Assembly (NCBI GenBank): GCA_037953625.1
Contig: CM075650.1
Coordinates: forward strand, 148,333,206 to 148,397,205
Direction: 5' to 3'
Origin: Crotalaria pallida
Lineage: Eukaryota > Streptophyta > Magnoliopsida > Fabales > Fabaceae
Length of the DNA: 64,000 nt
A model generated the notes under the pieces. That model saw only the letters and a list, made by a program, of their open reading frames with translations, had not been told where the DNA came from and did no database searches. The position numbers were made by a program, and so were the translations under genes. Of the stretch, positions 58,161 through 64,000 are shown piece by piece (positions within the stretch are counted from its first letter, which is position 1; every line of letters starts with the position of its first letter).

Positions 58161-59309
58161 ATCTGATCCATATAAATCATATCCAATTTTTTTTTTCAAA
58201 CCAAATAAATGGATTATCTTATTTGATTAGCCCAAAGTGATTCTTATTGTCATTTCATTCTTGTTGTGATTCTGTTCTATATCCATTCATACTTGCAGTT
58301 TCAAAATCCTTTGCCTTTAATCTTTGCCACTTTCATCACCCACATGTCCTCTCTGTTCTCCCTTATCACGAAGCTGCAACCGTAACCACCGCGTGAGAGC
58401 CTCTATCACCGATGTCGCTTGATCCCCTTCCTCCTCTTGGAATTCCACCTCTGTAAACCCTTCATCTATGTCTCATGCAAGCAAGCAGCATTGAGCCTCA
58501 TTCATAGGCCCCTCTCGCTGCCTCGTTTGGATTTGACCTCTGACCCATAAGTCCAATTCCTGATCCTATCCATTTCCACTTTTTATTGGCCATCCTTTAA
58601 AGATGACGAACTCTTCTCCTTTTATGACTCGCTCAAAAGTCACAACCATATATACACTTCCATCCCCATTTCTGAAGATGAAGACACCTTCACCCAAAAC
58701 CCATCAGCTTCACCCAAAATGATAATTTTGATTCCTAAATCAATTCTTTTCTTTTGGAAATCCGGTTTATTCCAATCTGGTTCAAGATAAAAGATAAAAT
58801 ATGTCACAAACAAAAAGACATAATCAATTTAATATAATTCAGAGTAACACAAGAAAACGAGAGTTTTGCTAACCGAATTTTGATTTCATCTCGACCCTGA
58901 ACGTATATTAAACTCACCAACCCTTTTTCGCAGAATCATTATTGTTGGACCATTGTATACCTTTTATAAGGAAAAACCGTAAAAATTAAAGGTTGGAAAG
59001 TTTAAAATTTTTGTTGGGATAATGATTTCTCATGAAGATGATACCTTGAAGATTATTTAAAATTTTAAAATTTTTGTTGGGGACAATGATTTCACATGAA
59101 GATGATACCTTGGAGATAATGATTATTTCAAATTATCTATTATATTTCAAATTGTAATTTGGTTGGAGATTGATGATGATTATCTACCTACAATCGCTCT
59201 GGTACAAAGAAAAGTTCAACGACAAATGTGATGCCTTGAATAAGCATCTTTTTAAAGAAAAGTTCAACGACAAAGGTGGTGCCTCGAAGAGACATCTTTT
59301 AATATAAGG
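58161..59309. other. Intergenic with a short orphan reading frame
   Basis: From about 58554 to 58790 one plus-strand frame stays open for about 80 codons without an ATG, with protein-like composition (FKDDELFSFYDSLKSHNHIY, then ISEDEDTF). It may be a remnant of a gene exon; I do not recognise it. The rest is AT-rich; two diverged copies of about 60 bp with ATGATTTC.CATGAAGATGATACCTTG are at 59020-59125. Confidence 0.25.
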
Positions 59310-60550
59310 ATAGTAGATCAGGAAGAACAGCCGCATAAAATGGAATTTTAATTTATTCATAATTTAATTTTGGCTTTCCTTACACTATTTTGCATGATTT
59401 CTATATTCTTAAGATCTCGTTCATAAATTAATTTTATTATATATTTTTAAATTTAATTATTAGAAATCTTTTTATAATGATTATTGTTCTTATTATCATT
59501 ATTACTATATCAATTAAAGATAAACATTAAAATAAAATTATTTTTTAATATTTAATATTCATATTTAATTAATAAATAATAGAAACTATCCCGTGCAGAG
59601 ACTGGGGCATCTTGCAAGTTTAATTTACAATGGTTTGGAAGTAATTTTTTAATAAAAAAATAGCATTGCTTTCGTTTCATTTTATTTGTTGCTTTAACAT
59701 TTTTTAAAGATTTCATTTTATTTGTAATTTTAGGAATTCGAAAGTATATTAATTGATTTTTTTCAATTACATTTTTACCTTTTGATATTTTCAAAATATA
59801 AAATATGTGATCATTAATGTAGTTTCGGGATATAATGATAAAGTTAACTGATATTTTCCTTGAAATTTATAAATTTAATGACTTTATTAATATATGAGCA
59901 TTACCTAAAACGACCAAAAAAAAGAATGAAGTAATAATTAACCTGTGTCAATCAGCCAGCCCAAAGATATGGTGGGCCAGTCCGAATTGGTCGGGTTGGA
60001 TCAATTTGACTCAAGATTTTTCAAAATAATACAACAGAACTAGTTCACGATTCTCTTTTTTAGTCTCCAACTCCTATTTTTATATGGGGGTTCAATCAAA
60101 ATATTTTTCGATATCCCCGAATCGAAAAATGTATTGAAAAATGATACCTTTTTGTTGTAACTGTACAGTTTTTAGATCTCATTTTGAAACCAACCCGATA
60201 AAAATCAAACAACACTCTCAATATTGTAAATTATAATGATAGCCATGCTTTTCTAATGAGTTTCCTTGCATTTGTGGTTCTACTTTCCAATTTAGTGATT
60301 TATTACTTAGGAATTTAATGGTAAATGTATTTGAGATGTTAAATTAATATTTTAAATAATGAAATAATGAAATAATAATAATAATAATAAATAATGTGAG
60401 TCATTCAATTCAAACAACTTTATTCATTAGAATGGAGCAAATTTACTATTGAAATCAGATGAATCCAAACCATAACACAACTTTTTTTTTAATGTTTGGA
60501 TCAAGTAATTTTATATCTTAAAATCAATCCAAAGCAAACAACAAATACCC

Positions 60551-60943
60551 TTATATAAAACTTTTTCCCTTCATGATGATGGTTGTGGTTGGAGAGGAAG
60601 GAAGACAAATTTTAGTGGGCTGAGACTGCTTCCTGGGGCGTCTCCTGTAGGATTGGGTTTGGGAGACAGAGGCATCCATGGAGATCTGGTCGAGGACGAC
60701 GCTATTTGTGAGGCTGCTAGTCTCAGAGGATGGGGTATGTGTAAGGTTATCAGGACACACATATAGGCCATTGGTGTTGGTGTTATTCTGGAGGAATTTT
60801 TCGAGACTAGGCTCGTCTCCCGTTTGGAAGCCCTTTTTGGCCCGAAGTCGGTCGAGCCAATCGGTTGGTACTCTCACGCTCTTCTTCTTCTTATTCAACT
60901 CCTCGCTTAACAAATCCAGGGTTTTGATGCCCTTGCCCTTCAT
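60551..60943 (-). CDS. Uncharacterised plant protein, WLDRLR-KGFPTG family, short member B
   Basis: An open frame of 130 residues, MKGKGIKTL to MKGKSFI, collinear with the 136-residue gene at 39992 but with a 7-residue gap before the end. The first block reads WLDRLRAKKGFQTGDEPSLEKFL (Pro of KGFPTG is Gln). The second reads ISMDASVSQTQSYRRRPRKQSQPTKICLP (the conserved Cys is Arg and the His is Gln). About one residue in five differs between the two copies, including these conserved positions, so constraint on this copy looks relaxed. It may be a decaying duplicate, although no stop has appeared. Same TATA-like word 80 bases upstream. Confidence 0.55.
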   Translation of the reverse strand: MKGKGIKTLDLLSEELNKKKKSVRVPTDWLDRLRAKKGFQTGDEPSLEKFLQNNTNTNGLYVCPDNLTHTPSSETSSLTNSVVLDQISMDASVSQTQSYRRRPRKQSQPTKICLPSSPTTTIIMKGKSFI

Positions 60944-61020
60944 GGTGGGTGAAAAAAAAAGGTAGTGGAGAGATTAAGGGTTTGTAAGTGAGTATGTGAC
61001 TGTGAGAGTGTGAAAGTAAA

Positions 61021-61034
61021 AGCGTTAAATAGGA
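61021..61034 (-). promoter_or_regulatory. Putative TATA box of the 60551 gene
   Basis: Minus-strand ATCCTATTTAACGC at about 80 bases from the ATG, matching the paralogue's upstream region. Confidence 0.4.
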
Positions 61035-61343
61035 TTGACAAAGGTGAGGGGGAGCATAATGCACGTAGATATAACCTGTCATTTATTGACATGTGGACAA
61101 CATCTAGTTAGTATGATGACGTGTTTACGTACAAGTTCTGACATGCATATCTATCGTCCAACTTTACATGGAAAAATCTTTATTTCCTTCTCTAATAGCT
61201 TATTTTAGATTCTTTCTTTAGTTTTATTAAAAGTTTTAAATTTTGGATTTTTTTTTGTTAAATTATCTTCTTAATTTTGAAGATTTAGATGAGGCTAAAC
61301 TTTTATATTGTTTTATTAATGACAATTATTGATCCGTTATGGT

Positions 61344-63145
61344 TGTTGGAAGCCAACAATCGGCCTAACAATCTACTAGAGGGGGGGGGGGGGGTGAATA
61401 GTAGTTTGAAGCAAAGATACCAGATTTTCGAAATTGATTGAAATTGGATGAAAATGTACTATTGGTTTTAATAAAAATGTCGAGCACTTGCCGAGCAGAA
61501 TCCGATTATCAAAGAGATAATCGAATTTCCGAGTTCTTGCAAGCGATCAGGTTTGCAACGGAAAAAGCAGTGACACTTCAACCGAGTATGCAGTTGGACA
61601 GAAACCGATTAAATGCCGACTATGCAGAAACCGAATAAAAGAATGCAGAAAGCAGTAAAAGAGAAAAACACAGAGAATTTTATACTGGTTCACTCTCCCC
61701 ACTTAGAGCTACGTCCAGTCCTCCCTAAACCTTAGGGAGCTTTTCAATTAATCAAAATGATAGAAATTACAAAGGAACTATTGAATGAACCTCACTCAAC
61801 CTAACCCTTCCAAGAGAGTACCAAACTCTTGGATTCTACCCAATTTGATATATGTGCGAAGAACCTCTTCGACTTCTGCTCAGGAACCTCCCAAGACTTC
61901 CAATGTTTGAGAACCTCTCAAGACTTCTACTTAGAAACCTTTTAAGTCTTCTGCTTAGGAACCTCCTAAGACTTCTCGCTTGTATAGTAACAGTAATGTG
62001 GTGTGGCTCCAAGAACTGAACTCAGTCACGTTTGAATGTGACAGTTGAATAACAACTGAGTTTCAGTGTTTTAGAGAATTGGCAGAGAAAGAAGATTTAC
62101 AAAAATGTTCGTGCGTGTTTCTCTTGTTGTCTCTCTTTCTCTTTCTCTTTCTGTTGACGTTGGAGATGGCACTTCCTTTTTATTTACTTTGAATCCCAAG
62201 AATCATGGAAGGAAGAAATTCACCAAGTGAGGAATTTGAAGAATTGCGAGATTCCCTCTCCAACAGTCATATTCTTATTCGGTTTAATTTGAATCAGATC
62301 TTCATTTATTGCCAACTCCTTTTATAGACAGATTCTGATGATTACCTGAGCTCCAAGCTTGATCCGAGCTCCGAGCTTGATGATGCTTCCATAGCATATG
62401 ACTTGAATTAGACCGAGCTTTACATTCTGGCTTGAGTTTAACTCTGAGATTTGGCCGAGCATTTGCATTCTGGCTTGAGTGACCTTGACGTTCGAGCCTT
62501 GGTCGAGCTTTGTATATTATCTTGAGTTTGACTCTGAGCCGAGCTCTGGCCGAGCTTTGCATTCGAGCTTGAGTTCAACTTTGTCAACGAAGCTTAGGTC
62601 GAGCTTCTGACTTGACACTTCACTTGACTGTAGCGAAGACCGAGCAAAACTTCTGACACGCTGATGCTTTGCTATTTTACTCGGTGGCCGAGCTTAACTT
62701 CGGTTGAGCTGATTATTTAAGATTTTGACTTGGCTGCACCACAGGGCCGAGCTGATGGTTTTGTCGAGCTGATGATAACATTTCACTCGACTGAACCGAA
62801 GGCCAAGCTGATGGTTTTGTCGAGCTGAGCATCGTCAATCTTGCTTCTAAGTTTCTGACTGCTTTTGGTTCAACACTAGTTCTTCTGAGCATCTTCCGAA
62901 CTGAGCTTTCTTGCTTTGTTGCTGGTTCGACGTCCAGTTCTCCTGAACCGAGCTTCTTGCTGTCCAAGCTGAGCTAACCACCTGAGTCTACCGCTGCTTG
63001 ATATCTAAAGGTACGGTACGTCGGCAGACTCGGAATCTGGGTTGTTGTTGTTTTCTCGATACACAGTCCGACTTCATTCACTCCATTTGTTTTCATCCAC
63101 GCAATTTGTCTTCATCAAAACTGAGCATTCCATGTTGATTCTACA
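61344..63145 (+). mobile_element. Solo LTR, 1802 bp, family not determined
   Basis: It starts TGTTGGAAGCC and ends GATTCTACA (TG..CA), with a 5-bp duplication ATGGT/ATGGC (61339-61343 and 63146-63150, one mismatch). Copy A of the duplication has the uninterrupted site GTTATGGCGTATC at about 40792, proving insertion. It contains a run of about 14 G at 61381, five imperfect AACCTC..AAGACTTCT units (61860-61980) and many CGAGCTT words (62340-62960). No internal region; orientation is a guess. Confidence 0.8.
61381..61394. repeat. Poly(G) tract
   Basis: A run of about 14 consecutive G near the start of the solo LTR; its exact length is prone to sequencing error. Confidence 0.9.
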
Positions 63146-63620
63146 ATGGCTATCTTCTTTCTATACTAAAAGGTTAGAAATTATGTAACTTAAAAATATT
63201 TGAATTTCTTTTGAAATAGAGAAAGATAACAATGGTTTTTTTTTAAAAAAATTCTGTTTTAATAGGTTTATTGAAATCAAAATTTTGATTAGTATTGTAA
63301 AATTTAAGATTCATTTTCATTTTATTTTTTTATACTATAGGAGCATAAGGTATGAAAACCAATGATGGATACATCAATTTAAGAGCAATCTAATGCTTTG
63401 ATATTTTCAATAACGTTAGAAAGTTTTTAATCTTGGAAAACTTGTGAGTTTTTTTATTTGAATCCTTGCAAATTATTTGTTGGTTTGAGTTCCTAAAACT
63501 TTTAAACAAATTAGTTTTAGTTCCTATCATCATTCTTTAAGTGATGACATGTAAATACCATTACTGAACACTTATCATATTACTTGCTAATTAATGTGGC
63601 TAGTGTTGATATTGACATAT

Positions 63621-64000
63621 CATTTAACTAATTGAAAACAAAAAATATGCTATAAACAATTTATATTTATCTAATTAATGGATGACTCTCTCTCTTGATT
63701 TGAGTTTATCCTAGTTTATCTATGTTTATTTTTAGTTGAAACTTTTTTTTTATCAGCAAAAAAGCAACTTAACATAACTCATTTTTAGTTGAAACTACTT
63801 CATATTAGGATTTCATATTTTCCTGTAAATAGGACGCACTTGTGACGTTAATTACATACTCAAATATATTGCTATTCATTATTTCTTCTCTTCTCTCTTG
63901 TTTCTCCTCTTTCTTGTTTTCATAAATTTCATAACACGTTATCGTTTTAACTCTTCAAAAGGTGTTGAAGCTAATTCATCAAAGAGTGTTGAAGTAAGGT
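63621..64000. other. Right edge, possible start of another LTR element
   Basis: ATAACACGTTATC at about 63932 resembles the LTR/leader junction of some plant Ty1/copia elements, preceded by CT-rich sequence and GTAAATAGGACG. The window ends before this can be tested. Confidence 0.25.

Larger units (their letters stand above)
59310..63620. repeat. Segmental duplication, copy B
   Basis: Collinear with blocks of 35630-41810. Starting at AACAGCCGCATAAAATGGAA, it includes the third WLDRLR gene and its flank, and resumes after a 1.8-kb solo LTR at 63146. It lacks the foldback, Mutator-type, SINE and Stowaway-like insertions of copy A. Confidence 0.8.

Overview
This window is eukaryotic nuclear DNA from a flowering plant. 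It is AT-rich intergenic sequence packed with nested LTR retrotransposons and small non-autonomous DNA transposons, and it holds only three recognisable host-type genes. A legume is plausible from the flavour of the repeats (Athila/Calypso-type, Tekay-type and Tat-type elements), but that is an impression and the sequence alone does not prove it. There is nothing bacterial here: no operons, no CRISPR array, no rRNA and no complete tRNA gene.

Layout. 0-5 kb: a decayed LINE reverse transcriptase fragment split by a 3.4-kb solo LTR (5-bp target duplication GTGCA) and by a 216-bp Mutator-type MITE. 5.5-18.4 kb: a degenerate Athila-like Ty3/gypsy element with a 5' LTR, a tRNA-Asp-type primer site, broken gag and pol, and a truncated 3' LTR. 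A 3.8-kb solo LTR (duplication AGTTT) sits in its 3' region. 18.5-23.4 kb: a small Reina-like Ty3/gypsy element (duplication ATTTG) with most of its integrase deleted. 24.3 kb: a hAT-type MITE. 26.6-28.4 kb: a 120-bp tandem repeat block and a 249-codon gene of an unnamed plant family. 28.9-32 kb: a 774-bp solo LTR (duplication ATGTC), then a minus-strand Tat-like gag/LTR remnant. 32-43 kb: a dense set of foldback and Stowaway-like MITEs, a SINE and the second gene. 43.3-47.8 kb: an unresolved, possibly spliced unit and a minus-strand Tekay-type LTR fragment. 48.3-57.6 kb: a complete, young-looking 9.3-kb Tekay-type chromovirus (duplication GGTTC) whose gag-pol has a single in-frame stop. 57.6-64 kb: a near-palindromic foldback element, the third gene, and a 1.8-kb solo LTR (duplication ATGGY).

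Host genes. Genes at 27652-28401, 39992-40402 and 60551-60943, all on the minus strand, share two conserved blocks: W-L-D-R-L-R-x-x-K-G-F-x-T-G near the N-terminus, and a C-P-R-K-Q-x-H-P-T-like block. The second and third lie in two direct copies of one segment (about 35.6-41.8 kb and 59.3-63.6 kb). Each copy received different transposons after the duplication, so one copy gives the empty site for several insertions in the other.

The least-explained signals are these. Two diverged Tekay-type LTRs share an array of short RNA hairpins with UGG/UUGG loops, lying between splice-donor-like and splice-acceptor-like sequences. A family of foldback elements is filled with CCGCC/GGCGG motifs and has 9-bp target duplications. 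The three-member WLDRLR gene family has no function that I can name. All boundaries were read by eye; no alignment or database search was run.
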